Below are positions 34,644 to 47,100 of a DNA stretch of 64,000 bases, piece after piece; the stretch's first letter is position 1, and each line of letters begins with the position of its first letter. The stretch covers positions 186,001-250,000 of the forward strand of contig JANBVO010000039.1 in assembly GCA_030052745.1 (NCBI GenBank), written 5' to 3'. A model generated the notes under the pieces. That model was given only the letters and a program-made list of their open reading frames with translations, ran no database searches and was not told where the DNA came from. The stretch comes from Pleurostoma richardsiae. Its lineage: Eukaryota > Ascomycota > Sordariomycetes > Calosphaeriales > Pleurostomataceae. The translations under genes and the position numbers were made by a program.

Positions 34644-36805
34644 TCACATCAAGCTGATTTCGCCGTCTTTCCGGGTGACCATTTCCTGCAGCTCTTGCCA
34701 TCCAACACTGTCCGAGCCTTTCAGCTCTCGAGTCTTCCACACCTCTTCTACTGTTCTTCTAGCCCGCTTGACGTTGCCAAGTTGACGCGTGCTCTGCAGG
34801 GCATGAAAGAGCTGCAACACCAGCTTCTTATCCTCATCCCTCTGGCTCTGGACTCCCATCACACCCACCATGAAAAGTGGCCAAAGTATCGTGTTGGTCG
34901 CCACACCGATCAGCGGCAGCAAAGAGAGGATCCTCGAGGTGATCCGCACTATGTGTGGATTGTGAGGCGCGGCCGAGTCAATACGCACGTAGAGGTATAG
35001 TAGCGTGGACAGCCTCTTGCTCTCCGCAACAGCCTCTATCTCCTGGCGCGAGTCTGTGACTCCGTCGGTATCCCAAGGCCGCCGTGCTAGCTTCTGCTTG
35101 AGAGAATGAAGTCTCCTCTCGATATCATCACGCCTTCTCCGTATCCCAGCTTCCCGCACTTGAACGTCCACGGCCTGTATACCATTCCCTGCAGGCACGG
35201 CAAGGAGTTGAGACTTTTCCGCCCCTAGGTCTGAAATTGACGAGATGAGGCAGAGTAACTCATGGGACATGCCTGAACTGATGTCGATATCCGCCATGCT
35301 CACGCCCTCGGGAACCCAGAATGTGGCATAGTTTGGAGAATTCTCCAGCTCAGCAGCTGTTCGAGCCAGCACTTCGTGAGAGGAGAAGTAACTCGAAAAG
35401 AAGTTGAAGAGCTCACTCTGGTCAGCGGACAGCCTGTTCGACGAGAGTTGAGGCCAGGATCTCAGATTCCGAGCGAATGCCAAGTGGCTCTTCCAGATTG
35501 ACTTGCACCGGTCGGATACCTAGTGCATAGTAATTAGACCCCGAGAAGTAGGAATTGAAGCGGACGTGACATACATCAAAAAAGCACATCAAGATGACAG
35601 TGGCGAAGATGTCTTCCCACCCCGACCAATCATGGCTTCGTCGGCTCGTCTCGATCCTCTTTTGAAGCAACTTCAAACCCTTTCCCCGATGGAGCCACGC
35701 CTCCCTCTCAAAACGAAGGTCATTTAGAATGCGCAGCTGGTTCGCTGCAACTGCAAGAACCGTAGAAAGGAGCATCTGTGAGCCGGTTCCCACTGCTAGA
35801 CGCAAGACTATCGTCCGGAAGATGTATTTGGTCCCATAGCCTGGACACCAACGAACGATGCGATTCTCAAAGTAGTCCAGTAAGAATCTCTCCGTTGTCG
35901 TGAAAGAGAGCATAGGCGGAGATTTGGGGACACTGTGGAATAAAGAAGGACTGTTCAAGTATTGGATATTTGAACCGAATGACGTGTGGAAGGGGGAAGC
36001 CATCTCCATGTACTTCAGGAATTCGGAAAAGGTGTCGACATCGTTTGAAAGGTTCCGACTTGTCATCTCATCATCGTTCCAAGTATAGGGCGGACCGAAG
36101 GTGTCATGCTGTCTTGATCTTTCGAGGCTCGATTGAGGATCTGCATCCCATTGACAGTCTGCACCAGACCCAGATACGGCAAAGGCGGATCGATCTCCCG
36201 CCGTCAACTGATCATTTCGACCCGTAGTCTGTCTTTCTGGCTTGGATGTACTATCCTCAAAGTCATTAAACGTGGCGTTTAAGAACATCCAGCCCTCAGT
36301 CAGAACAGTTGGAAGGAAATGCTGCTGTCGTGCCGGCAGGGGTGTGAGGGCAGGCTGGCTGTTGCTCCCGTCTTTTGCCAGCGTGTTGCGTCGCCGCGAC
36401 TTATCCCGGACCCCTGACTCAGTGTTATAAACACAGCGCGTGCCACAGATGCCAGCGTCGCCGACTCACCCGAACGTCCTAGTGCAATGCCTCTGGATGT
36501 GGCTTCGTCTTGCCACAGTAATTTGATGCCGTAGTTGCATTTGACTCCTAGCCTCCTACAGGTCGAGCAAGTCGGTTGGACCTCTACATGGTGAGCACGT
36601 GCAAAACCTATAGAATAGCCGGCCTTGGGAGCGTACCATCGCACTTGATCTTCCTTGCTGTTCATGGGGTCAACAATGGCTCGACTGGGGACGGGGGATG
36701 GGGTAGTCCACGGGCGTCCGCCTTACATTTACATGTCCAGCAACCACTGCGGCATCGTTTCGCTGATCCCTTACGCGCTTGCTGACCTTTTATCATTCTT
36801 CTCAT
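34644..36805 (-). CDS. Zn2Cys6 fungal transcription factor
   Basis: Five exons on the minus strand (36727..36805, 36637..36657, 36470..36583, 35575..36413, 34644..35519) give 642 aa. The zinc cluster has Cys at 22, 25, 32, 39, 42 and 49 (CWTCKSRKIKC and CSTCRRLGVKC) and is spread over three exons. Exon 2 is only 21 nt and encodes SRKIKCD. The middle region (ERFLLDYFENRIVRWC; HDWSGWEDIFATVILMCFFDV) and the long helical C-terminus fit the fungal-specific regulator family of the Fungal_trans_2 type. It should bind CGG-containing sites in the nucleus. It is divergent from a flavin amine oxidase 0.9 kb away, a likely target. An in-frame ATG at 36949 would extend the N-terminus by 48 residues. Confidence 0.87.
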
Positions 36806-37687
36806 GTCCAACACAACAAACGAAAGATCGGTCAATGGAGACAGCGTAGTCGATTCGGCACCTGCAGAGTCAACAGGACTTGGATACAGCCTTATCACAT
36901 GCGGGGGGGAGGCATCCAGACCCCAAAGATAAGCGACGCGGCATGACATGGCACGTGGAAGCTAGGACTACAGATATAAGATCCACCACCCTTGGATCGA
37001 TCGACTTCCACTTATCCTTCAACATACCCTCGACCACTGCCTTGTGGCTCGATCTATACTTATGAGGAGGCTTGTATCAGCTTCCATTATGCAAGCCTGG
37101 ACTTTTATACATCGCACATGCTGCAGGGTCCGCTGTCTCTGAAGATGACAGCATAAGTGTCCTGACTGCCGGCCGGCCGGCTCGAGGTCGGCTCGGCTCC
37201 CGGTCCGGTTCGGATTCTGCTTGTTGATAAGCCAACCCCGCTCGCTTGACCTTTATTAACCAAGGATGGGTGACCGTCGCCTCGACTTGCCCACTTATAG
37301 CTCCTAATCAGGGAAGCTGTGCCAGCCAATAGTTAACCAAGCGAACTGGATGTCGAGATCCTCATTGTCCCATGTCCTATTGGCTTGTCGCAGACCACCG
37401 CGCAACATACAGCCATCATCCGGCCTCTGTGGACCCACACGAGGAGGTATGAAGGATGCTCGTTGCACATTCCCTCTCCGCCTTTGATAGCCCAAACAGC
37501 TGGGGTTAGCCTTTGCGACGACGGCTCCTCCCAGGAACTCCGACTTAGGAGCTCTGTTGTGACGGAATAGCAAGCAACTGTAGGCCGTCAGTCAGATAAA
37601 AGGCAGTGTACTTCTGGCAGATTGTGTTTCCAGATGCTCGCTGTCGGCGATGGCATTCATGTTAGTACTTGGACACGGAGAAACAGG
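36806..37687. promoter_or_regulatory. Divergent promoter with CGG-rich palindrome
   Basis: 882 bp between the zinc-cluster regulator and the oxidase. A 14-bp perfect palindrome GCCGGCCGGCCGGC lies at 37168..37181. It is followed within 40 bp by four more CGG triplets. Zn2Cys6 proteins bind paired CGG half-sites, so this is a plausible operator for the adjacent regulator. No direct evidence. Confidence 0.4.
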
Positions 37688-39009
37688 ATGGACTCTCCAG
37701 TGCTAATACTCGGAGCCGGCACTTTTGGCCTGTCCACGGCGTACCACCTCTCGGAGGCAGGCTGGACAAACATAACCGTCCTTGACAAGGCAGAATCCAT
37801 TCCATCAAAGTACTCCGCCGGCTACGACTTGAACAAGATTGTCAGAGCCGAGTATCCTGACTCATTCTACTCCGAACTCGCCCTGGTACAGAAGCCCCCC
37901 TAGTGAGCAACTTGAACGACGCGCTGCTTCTCATACTAATAGAGCCGCTATCCCCTGGGTAACAGACTGCAATCAACGCATGGAAGACACCTCTCTTCGC
38001 TCCTTATTATCGTGAAACCGGATACCTCATTACCAACTCTGAGAACGCACCAGAGAAGACTATCGATACGCTCCGCAGGTTTCGGGCCTCGATCGCTTCA
38101 AACCCTGCCTTCTCGGCTGCAATCTCGTCAGTAGAGACCAGGGAGGACATACATAAGTTTGCTCCCGCTTTCTACGGCCCCGCGAAGGGATGGAAAGGGT
38201 ACTTCAACAAGCTGGCCGGCTACGCCCGCGCGGCAGACGCCATGGGTGCGCTCTACAAGCACTGCGCGGCGCGCGGCGTGCGCTTCGAGTTGGGTGATGC
38301 CGTCACTGATCTGCTGTACTCGGCAGACGGGAAGTGTATTGGCGCGACAACGGCATCCGGGAAGAAATACGCGTCAAATCTGACCATCATGACACTCGGC
38401 GCCTGCGCTGCATCAGTGCTTCCTAGTATCGGCCGTCACCAGAAAGCGCTAGGCGTCCCTGTCGCCCATGTCCAGGTGACGCCTGAAGAAGCAGCACGGT
38501 TGAAGGGGATGCCTGTAACCTTCTGCCGTGATCTCGGGTTCCTCTTTGAGCCGGATCCTGAAACGTGCCTCATTAAGCTGTGTCCGGCCAATGGCGGTTA
38601 CATTTACTTTGGGGAGGGCAGTGACATGTCTCTCCCGCCCTCACGAACCGACGAGTTTACATTCACCCCCAAGGACGACGAGGAGAGGCTTAGGCAGCTT
38701 CTCAGGGATATACTGCCCGACCTTGCAGACAGGCCGTTCGTGGGCACCAGGTTCTGTTGGTTCATGGACACCAAGGACCACGACTACATCATTGATTTCG
38801 TCCCTGGTACTGAGGGTCTAGTAGTTGTATCTGGTGACTCTGGGCATGGATACAAGATGTTGCCCGTTATTGGATCTTGGGTCCTGAAGCTCATCAAGGA
38901 AGGCCGCCAGGGCATAGCGCGATGGAAGTGGAAGGGTGATGAAGAGCGGACTGAAGTCTCGTTGCGAGCGTTTCCAACGCGGGATTTGATGGACCAGAGC
39001 CTCAGATAG
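37688..39009 (+). CDS. FAD-dependent fructosyl-amino-acid/saccharopine oxidase-like enzyme
   Basis: Two exons (37688..37885, 37966..39009) give 413 aa. The FAD-binding Rossmann motif is GAGTFG at residues 9-14, with LDKAE at the end of strand 2. NAWKTPLFAPYYRETGYL, GWKGYFNKLAGYARA, FLFEPDPE and SGDSGHGYKMLP match the amadoriase/FAP2 group of the DAO superfamily. C330 in TRFCWFMDT sits where these enzymes attach FAD covalently. Expected chemistry is oxidation of a secondary amine (fructosyl amino acid, saccharopine or sarcosine-like) with release of hydrogen peroxide. No peroxisomal -SKL is present (the C-terminus is QSLR). It is divergent from a Zn2Cys6 regulator. The choice of exact substrate is open. 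Confidence 0.9.
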
Positions 39010-39465
39010 TAAGAATGCGAGTTGTAGTCTAGAAAAAGAAGTGCAAGAGAACTATGTTGGCTTGTACTTGTTCATATTGAAAGCCGACCCGTATCTTCGT
39101 CAAGGTCTAAGAGAAAGGCTGCCTCTTGAACACGCCATACAGCCCGAGATGTCGAGTTGCAGCGGGGGAACCTATGAACGATGACCGACATAGCATAATT
39201 AGATAGGTACTGAAATAGTCTGGACAACATCTTCTCTCCATAGCTCCTTGTATATGTATCTGCTCTGTCCTTGCCGGTGAGGCGAATATTCCCGGCGCGA
39301 AGTCCTTAACAGGCGATGCCGAACCTATCTCCATACTGCCGCTTGAGGGGACCCCAAATGCGCTTCAAAGCTGCCGCGCCTTGTTAGCATGACGACTTGT
39401 CATCTCGTTACAAGAAAAGTGTACTTCAATTGTCAGGTTCGGACGCAGCTCCTCCGATCTATGCC
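39010..39465. other. Intergenic between convergent genes
   Basis: 456 bp holding the 3' ends of the oxidase and the small membrane protein genes. No further gene seen. Confidence 0.35.
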
Positions 39466-39759
39466 TCAAGATATCGCCTCGACCTCTATCCTTCCATTGG
39501 CGATGATGTTTGAGATGGTGTAAATGTATTCGCTGATCTGGCTCAAGTAGTACAGCCTGCTGACGCCGTCGTCGAGGTCGTTGTGAATCTTGTTGAGCTT
39601 GGTCATCGCCAGTGCCAGCACCACGAGGATGCCGACTAGAGCGCCGGTTGCGATCACTTTGAGTACGAGGTCGAGCACCTGGTATGCCGCGCTGGGTTGC
39701 TGCGCCGGGAGTACAACGGGGACCGGACCGGGTTGGGTAAGGTGCTTGTTAGGATCCAT
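39466..39759 (-). CDS. Small single-span membrane protein (97 aa)
   Basis: Single exon on the minus strand. A Pro-rich N-terminus (MDPNKHLTQPGPVPVVLPAQ) is followed by one clear membrane helix at residues ~28-52 (LVLKVIATGALVGILVVLALAM, given in part). A helical C-terminal segment contains LNKIHNDLDDGVSRLYYLSQ. The composition is protein-like and the ORF stands without competition from longer ORFs. No family recognised and no functional link to the neighbouring calcium pump can be argued. Confidence 0.6.
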   Translation of the reverse strand: MDPNKHLTQPGPVPVVLPAQQPSAAYQVLDLVLKVIATGALVGILVVLALAMTKLNKIHNDLDDGVSRLYYLSQISEYIYTISNIIANGRIEVEAIS

Positions 39760-40414
39760 GTTGACTGTGATGGAGAAAGAAGCCCCTCGGCGTGCACTTC
39801 ACTGTCGGTGGTTGACTTTGCGAAGAATACAACAACGACCAGATCGAGGAGGACAAGACGCGCTTTTCAGATCTTATAGCAACAGTGCGTCTCTGTGTCT
39901 CGACCTGCAGGTCCCGTAGTAATCATCAGGGTTGCTGCGAGCGCCACAACCGCGGCCGGGAGATTTATATTTATCGAAACCATCCAATTAGACCACTGGC
40001 AATCGAGATGATTGGCCTCCTATGGAAATCTTGAGCGAACGGATTGACGGCCGCAAGCGTAAGATGGCGTCCAAATTGCTCCGAGCACCGTTCAGCTGAA
40101 CTCGCAGATGCAGGGGTTTGCCTGCCCTTGCCTCAATACTGACCAAATGGCGAGATGAACAACGCAGTCTTCTTGGCATATCCTCACTATAGTGCACATC
40201 ATGGTGTATTCGCTCAATTTCCGTCCCGTGAGTACCTAATTATTCCTAGGTAACTAACTCCGAAGTGTCATGCGCGAAGGAACTACGTCCAGCTTCGCGT
40301 CCCCTCGTCCCGGAATATAACCTCCGCCGAAGTGAAAGCACACATATTGCTCAGGGACAAAAAGAAACGCCAAAGATCGAGACCGGAGCAAACCCATTCA
40401 TCCTGCCACTTGCA
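39760..40414. other. Intergenic
   Basis: 655 bp containing the upstream region of the 97-aa gene and the 3' end of the calcium ATPase gene. No gene seen. Confidence 0.35.
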
Positions 40415-43400
40415 TCACCGCGCAGCTGCCACGCTCTGCAGTCTTCCCTTCGTCTTCTCCTTGACTTTGGTCTTCTGGTCGTGCATGTACTCCCTCACCC
40501 CCCTCCGAATGTTGCTCCGCGCCCTCTTGCCCCGGATTCCCGTCAGTACCCGCAGCGGCGGCTGGAACTGCGCCTCCTGCTCCTCCTTCTGCCGGCGCGC
40601 CTCCATATCCTGTGAGATTGTCTCCGGCGCCCACCGCTTGCGGATGAACCACGGGACGCACGCCGCCAGCCACGCGTCCGGGAACAGACGGATAGCAGCG
40701 CCCCAGGGGACAGAGATGGCGCCTAGCCCGATGGAAAGGCCCCAATCCTTGCCGCCCAGGCGCTGAATACGGAAGGCGGAACCACCGACGAAGATAATGA
40801 GGACCTGCCCACCGATCATGATGAGGTTGATGACGATGAAGAAGTAGTTGCGAGTAATGCCTTCGAAGATATTAAGCTTGTTGTCAAGGCGACGGTTGCT
40901 GTAGACAGAGTGGTCAACGCACGTCCCAAAATCTAACTTGACCCAGGCATACTCACTTCAGCTCGTTAAAGATCTGTAGCCACACGAAGGTGTTGAAGAC
41001 CAGGGTGTTCAGGCGCCTGTCTCCGTTGTCCCCATCGCCATGGTACCCTAGCAATTTGGAACCTCCGAAGTACAGAACGAAAGTGATAGCCAGCTGGCAG
41101 ATCGCTTGGCCGACGATCATCTTCGTCATCCTAAGAGTGATCAATGGCGCCGACTTACGATCAGGCTTGCGATCTAGTACGGAGCGAGTCGGCGGGTCCG
41201 TCGCGAGAGCGAGGGCTGCGAAGGTATCCATGATGAGGTTCACCCACAGGAGCTGCACGGCGTTGAGGACAGACTCCTCTTCGTCGCTTGCTACTGCGGA
41301 GACAAAGGTCAACACGACAGCTGTGACGTTGACCGTAAGTTGAAACTGCCGCCAGTTAGCGCGTTGGGTCCGAAGGATATCCCAGATTTCGAAAACCGAC
41401 CTGCAAGAACTTCTTGACCGAGTCGTTCACGGCTCGCCCTGTCTAGCTGTTAGCCTTCCCACCCCTCGGAAGTAACGTCGACGGTTCTGCTTACCCCACA
41501 TCATCCCCTTCACGATCGAAGCAAAGTTGTCGTCCATGAGAATAATCGCTGAAGCCTCCTTCGCGACCTCCGTTCCCGCTATTCCCATGGAGAAGCCGAT
41601 GTCAGCCATCTTGAGCGCAGGCGCATCGTTGGTCCCGTCGCCGGTGACTGCGACAGTCTCCCCAAGCTCCTTCAACGTCCGGACCAGGATTCTCTTGTCC
41701 TCGGGACTTGACCGTGCGAGGACTTGTAGGTGAGGAACGAGCTGCTTGAGCTCCTCCTCGTTCTTTCGTCGGAACTCGGGCCCCTCCATGGCGATGCCGC
41801 CATCCTCGGGGTGATAGATGCCGCATTCGCGAGCGATGGCCCGACCGGTCAAGAGGTTGTCACCCGTGACCATGCGGACGACGACGCCGGCGCGCTGACA
41901 GTCCTTGATGGCATCTTTGACTGATGGCCTCAGGGGGTCTTTGATGCCGTATATCGCCATCAAAGTGAAGTCTTTGTGGATCTTGTTAAAGTCAGCAGCT
42001 CTTGGGTCTTCCTCGGAGACAGCTCCTTCGGGGGGCCACGATTCAAAGTCCCGAAAAGAAGAGGCAATCGTCCGCAGGGTCTGCCCCGCGTAGGAGGTAA
42101 TCGTCTGCAGCAGCATCTGTCTATCCTCGTCGGTGAGATCGACGCCAGTGAGCTCGCTAGCAGTTGGATCGACAAGAATCCTCGAACATTTGCCAAGCAG
42201 GATTTCCGATGCTCCTTTTGCATATGCACGGTACTTCCCGTTCGGGGGTTTGACGACTGTGGCCATATACTTGACTGCCGAATCGAACGGGACCACCTGT
42301 ACTACTTGCGCATTGCTACGCTCCTCTTGGACTGGGCCGGCGCCGAGATAGTCGCGAGAAAAAGTCAACAATGCGACTTCGGTCTTAGATCCAATAAAGG
42401 TGTGCTCTCCGTCCTGATCGCCCTCAAAAGCAGTTGAGTTGACTGCGTTGGCTTGGATGAGAACATGCTTCGTTTCGTCACTCAGCTCCTTCGCAAATTC
42501 GCCGGCAGCCGAGACGTTGGAGATCGTGTTAACAGCCGTCTTGTCAGACTTTCCATCGTTGGTGTCGTCCAGTGGGGGGTCGGTCCCGCCAAAACTGATT
42601 GCTTTGCCGAGAGTGCAAGCCACCACAGTCATCTTATTTTGCGTCAGGGTGCCTGTCTTGTCCGAACAGACAGTCGTAGCATTCCCCATCGTTTCACAGG
42701 CCTTGAGCACACGGACGAGATTGTTGTCCTTCATCATCCTCGTGGTTGCGAAAGCGAGCGCTAGAGTCACGGCCAGTGGCAATCCTTCCGGAACTGCGAC
42801 GACAACGACCGTTACAGAGACGATGAGGAGCTCTAGGAAGTTCTGGCCTTTCTCCGCTGGTGAAGAGTGGTCGTGAGGGAGCTGGGCGAGGAATTTGATG
42901 AAAAGGACGATGAAGAGGACCAACGCCGCACCTCCACCAAATTTGGCGATACCATCTGCGAGTGAATTAAGCTTGATTTGCAAGGGTGTGTCTTCCTGTT
43001 CGGTCCGTAGGGCCATGGCAGTGCGACCTGCACTGGAGTTGACGCCCACCGCAGTTACGAGGAACGTCCCTGTGCCCTCCATAACTCGCGAGCCAGAGAT
43101 AATGAAACAGTCGAGCTTTTCGATATTTGGAACTTCCTTTCCGTCCTCGATCTCCTGCAGGGCAGCATAGACCTCTTGCGCGGCAAACTTTCTAAGCAGG
43201 TCAGACTCGCCTGTGGCAGAGGACTCATCGCATTTGACACCGTAGCCGTCGATGAAGATGCCATCAACAGGGATCAGATCACCGGTTGTTAGGTGAAGGA
43301 CGTCTCCGACCATAACGTCGAATACCGGAATCTCGACAGACTTGCCAGAGCGGATTGCTTTGACAGTGCGATCATCGTGCTTCTTGTTGAGCTTGTTGAA

Positions 43401-44191
43401 CTGGCGCTCCATCTGCCAGTCATTCAAGGTGCCGACGACTACGACGATGATGATAGCTACCATGATAGCCACGCCTTCAACCCACTCCACTCGTGGTTCG
43501 CCCGGTTCATGTTCGCCCCCGAAGGTCTGGTACAGCCCCAGAGCCAAGGAGACCACGGCAGCGATGGTGAGGAGGATGAGGACCTTGTCGTTGTACGTAA
43601 TCCAAGCAAGCTCCAGGAGCGACTTGCTTTTCTTCTCGGGAAGCCGATTGTCGCCAAAGACCCGCTGCCTGTCGGAGAAGCCCGGGGTTATCGTGTGCTG
43701 TGTAGTCGCAGTGGAGCTCCCGCCTTCCGGCTCCGTATTCCCTGATGCGCCGTACTTCGGTACGCCTTTCTTGGCGACGTCCTCGAACGCAACGGCGCCG
43801 TCCAAGTGGTCCTCATCAGTACTCAGCCCGGCCTTCCTGTCGGTCCTCAGGCCCTTCTCGAGCCCATCAAGGCCGCCGAAGGCATAGAAGGCATTGTGGC
43901 TCTTGGGGTTCAGGAGCTTGGAGAGCTGACCGGGAGAGAAAGCGAACTTATTATCGGCAACGCGGAACATGTCCTCTGTCCCGGGGTCTGGAGTCAGCGC
44001 ATCCTCCATGTCGAGTCGAAAATTGCCGCGGCCGGGTGGCGCGCGATTGCTGTTTGGCTGCGACTCGGTCGGCGCTACGGAGAGCGTTTCGCTCTGCTCC
44101 CGGTGTTAGATGACGTGTCGCCAGACTCGCCGCGCTTGCTTACCGTCAGCTCTTTGCCCTTCTCCATGTCCTGCGCGTCGTTAGATGCCAT
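40415..44191 (-). CDS. PMC1: PMC1-type calcium-transporting P-type ATPase
   Basis: Five exons on the minus strand (44144..44191, 41495..44057, 41401..41438, 40957..41345, 40415..40898) give 1,173 aa. It is a P2B-type pump: two helices, actuator domain with TGES (~298), helix 4 with VPEGLPLAV, phosphorylated Asp ~482 in CSDKTGTLTQ, TGDGTNDAP (~821-829), then six C-terminal helices. The N-terminal ~110 residues are polar and contain LSKLLNPKSH. The C-terminus is basic (GIRGKRARSNIRRGVREYM). Fungal pumps of this type move Ca2+ into the vacuole or out of the cell and are induced through calcineurin. An exon of 38 nt encodes GRAVNDSVKKFLQ. The ATG at 44191 begins MASNDAQDMEKGKEL. Confidence 0.95.
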
Positions 44192-47100
44192 TGCTGGTCC
44201 CTCGAAAAACTGCTGGCTTGCGTGGCTTCCAGTGTTGTTCGACACAAGAGAGGTGAGTCTGGTGCGGTCCTTGAGGTGAAGGTGAAGTTGAGGTTGATAT
44301 TGTGATGGAAGCGGTGGAGGACGAGCTCCTTCCAGGGACGGAGGGCTGAACTGGAGGGAAGGAACGCGTGTGACGCGCGACTGAAGTCTCTTAAGAATCA
44401 ACAGTGAGGAGAAGGAGGCGGCCTTTGTGTTATCAATTGGATAGTGAAAGAAAGACTGGAAGCGAAGATCGGCGAGCAGAAAGGAAGCCTGTGCCTGTGA
44501 AAGACTGCCGATACTGGGCAGTGCTAACGCGCGCAGCCTTCAGATGACGCGTACGGATGGAGAGGAGAAGGAGCGAGGGTCGAAGGCAAGGCAGAGATGC
44601 GAACGGGAAAGAAACAAGGAAAGGTCGAGGAGCCAAGAAAGAAGCAGGAAAGGAGGGACACGATGCAGGAGAACGAGCGGTCTGGGCCGAGCGACAGAGC
44701 TTCTGCCCTTGGCTGCCATCAAGCCGCCATCATTGGAGAGGAAGAGAGAGGGAGACAAAGCAAGATACACGAATCCGGGTACCGTATGCGAGCAGCCGAG
44801 CATGAGATACCGCGCGCTGAGGCAGACCAGACGGATCCCATTCTATTGGGACATGAGGCAGATCGCCTTGGCATACTTCATGATTCGTGCCACCACAGCA
44901 CCAAGGCCGCCCGAAACACCTCACCCAAGCCCGAATGCAATTTGCTGCCAGCGATGTGCCTCCTTGGCGATACCTTGGCGCTCACCTTGGCGGGCTGCCT
45001 CCCGATCCTCCCTTGAAAGCTTGCACGTGGTTGCTTTTCCCCGTTGCCAGTTGCCAAAGGCGCCTTGGCCTTGGGCAGGAAAGGTCTCCACAAGAGTTTT
45101 TCCTCTTCAATCGCGTTGGGCATTCTCACTTCCGGCCCGTCAGCTTGGGACCGCACCCGATGCTCTCTTGGCTTCCGGCTCATAAGCTTTAACAAGCCCC
45201 AACAAGCAACGAGATCCGCGTCACCAAGACCAGCCAAGAATCTGCCGAACTATTAGCGCCCGAATTTGTGTTTGTAATACAAGAACATCTCACGAGCATC
45301 ATACATCGAAGCACATCAGTCAAGCTGGGATATATCATCTACGGGAAACAAATGGCATCTCTTCATCAGATCGCAGCAGAAGCAGTTTATGAGATGGGAC
45401 AAAAACTGTGAGGCTAATGAAGGAGCATGCCATGGCATTATTGGGCCTCGTAGCAACACGAAGTATAGCAATGGGGGGAGATAGCCAGAATGTCGAAGGA
45501 TGGAGGGTGGCAGTCGTGGGCAATGATCAGGCTATGTAAAATCTTCATTTATATTTTTTTTCATATTATATTCAAAGCACAAAGCGTAATGAGAAAGCTT
45601 ATAGATATAGATATACTCTCATTTCATGCTGTCCAAAATGAATCGCTCGAGTTCCTTTCAGTGTCATTCGTTGCTGATATTCTAAGCATAGTGTGGCGCA
45701 TGATACGTCTTGCCGTGGAAGAGAAACATAATACCTATACAAGCTTATAGAACAATCCTTACTGATACAAGGCGCTTCTAATATCAAGACCCTTATTCCC
45801 AGTGGCGTGAAGGAAAGAATTGCTGCTCAGGAAGTCTCGCCTGCGAATAGGCTGCTTTCTCCCGCATAATTACAGCGGCAAACATTCACCAGGAGGGTAA
45901 CCAAGACTACCACCGCTACAGAAGTCTACGGAAAATAGTCCTTATGTTGTCTGGTAGGTAAGGTGCTAACGACTTGAGACAGGGTGGCCGTGATAGTGTT
46001 AAAGTGTTGATTGGCGTATTGCAATTGCTAACATTTGTCCCCTTGCTCGTCTACATTGCTGTAGTCGACCGTGATCACTGGCAAGAACAATACGCAGGGC
46101 ACATCCAGGTCTGGCCGCTGATGACATCGCTGGTATCTCTGAACAACGTGAAAGAGTCAATGTCCTCGTTCATGTTTGTCGAGCTCCAACAACGCTATAA
46201 CTACGTTGAAGACCCTCCTGGTAGACGTGGCATTTGTGTGTCAACACCCTCATCCTGTTGGTTTAAGCCATGTCTGTTGCTTCAGCGTACAACCACGGCC
46301 TGCTTTCTCGAGCATTGAGCATGCGTTGCTGCCTCTGAATATGCCGGACTCTAGATTGATAATTTCGGCGGCACGGTGACTAACCCTGACGAAAACAGCC
46401 GGGCGAGTTTATGTGATGAGAGACCTCGCAGCTATCTAGCGAAGGGGATACCGAGGTGTGCCAGGGGGGAGGGACCGACCTAGCCAAAGCTGCAGCTCTT
46501 CAGACTGACGCCTTACTCTCCTTGCTCTCCGCCGTCATCCTCGTCTTCTCCTATGACGGCTCCATTCCCATCTGTTCACAAAACCTCATTCGCAGTCCGG
46601 ATGCAGCGATGTTGGTTGGCTTTTTCTGATTGCGATGACGAGCACTAATGCACGCGAAAGCTGGGGCCTGAGCCCTTAGCGGAAAGAGGGCAAAGGAAGA
46701 ACATCGGCCGAGATTGACAATCATACCAGCGAGGATGGCGCTATTCTGTTACCCAAATGTGAGTGTCAATGATTGCCTGCATGAGGCATAGTGGACTGGA
46801 AGCAAGTGTTGCTTCGTGGGCGCTTGCAAGCAGCGGGAGCTGGAGCTTCCTGGAGCTCAGACGAATATTATACGCCAAACTAGTGAATTTCTAGCTTAGC
46901 GCCACACCCTTTATAGGAAGGAGATCATGTCGGGGGCCCCATAATGGCTAGAAGCTCCGTCCGATGTTCCCTAGGCGGTTCTGGACAACAGCGAACTCGG
47001 AGACGAAATTCAAGTCCACCAGGAGACTTTCCTGGCTTCAAAGGTAAGCTCGTGCCACTCTAAGTTGAGCTGGCTCAACTAGGAATCTGGGCTGGGCTAG

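Noticed and set aside
44544-45185. 213-codon ORF on the plus strand
   Set aside because: Starts in the polypurine tract (Lys/Arg/Glu-rich by composition) and then loses any protein-like pattern; better explained as ATPase promoter DNA.
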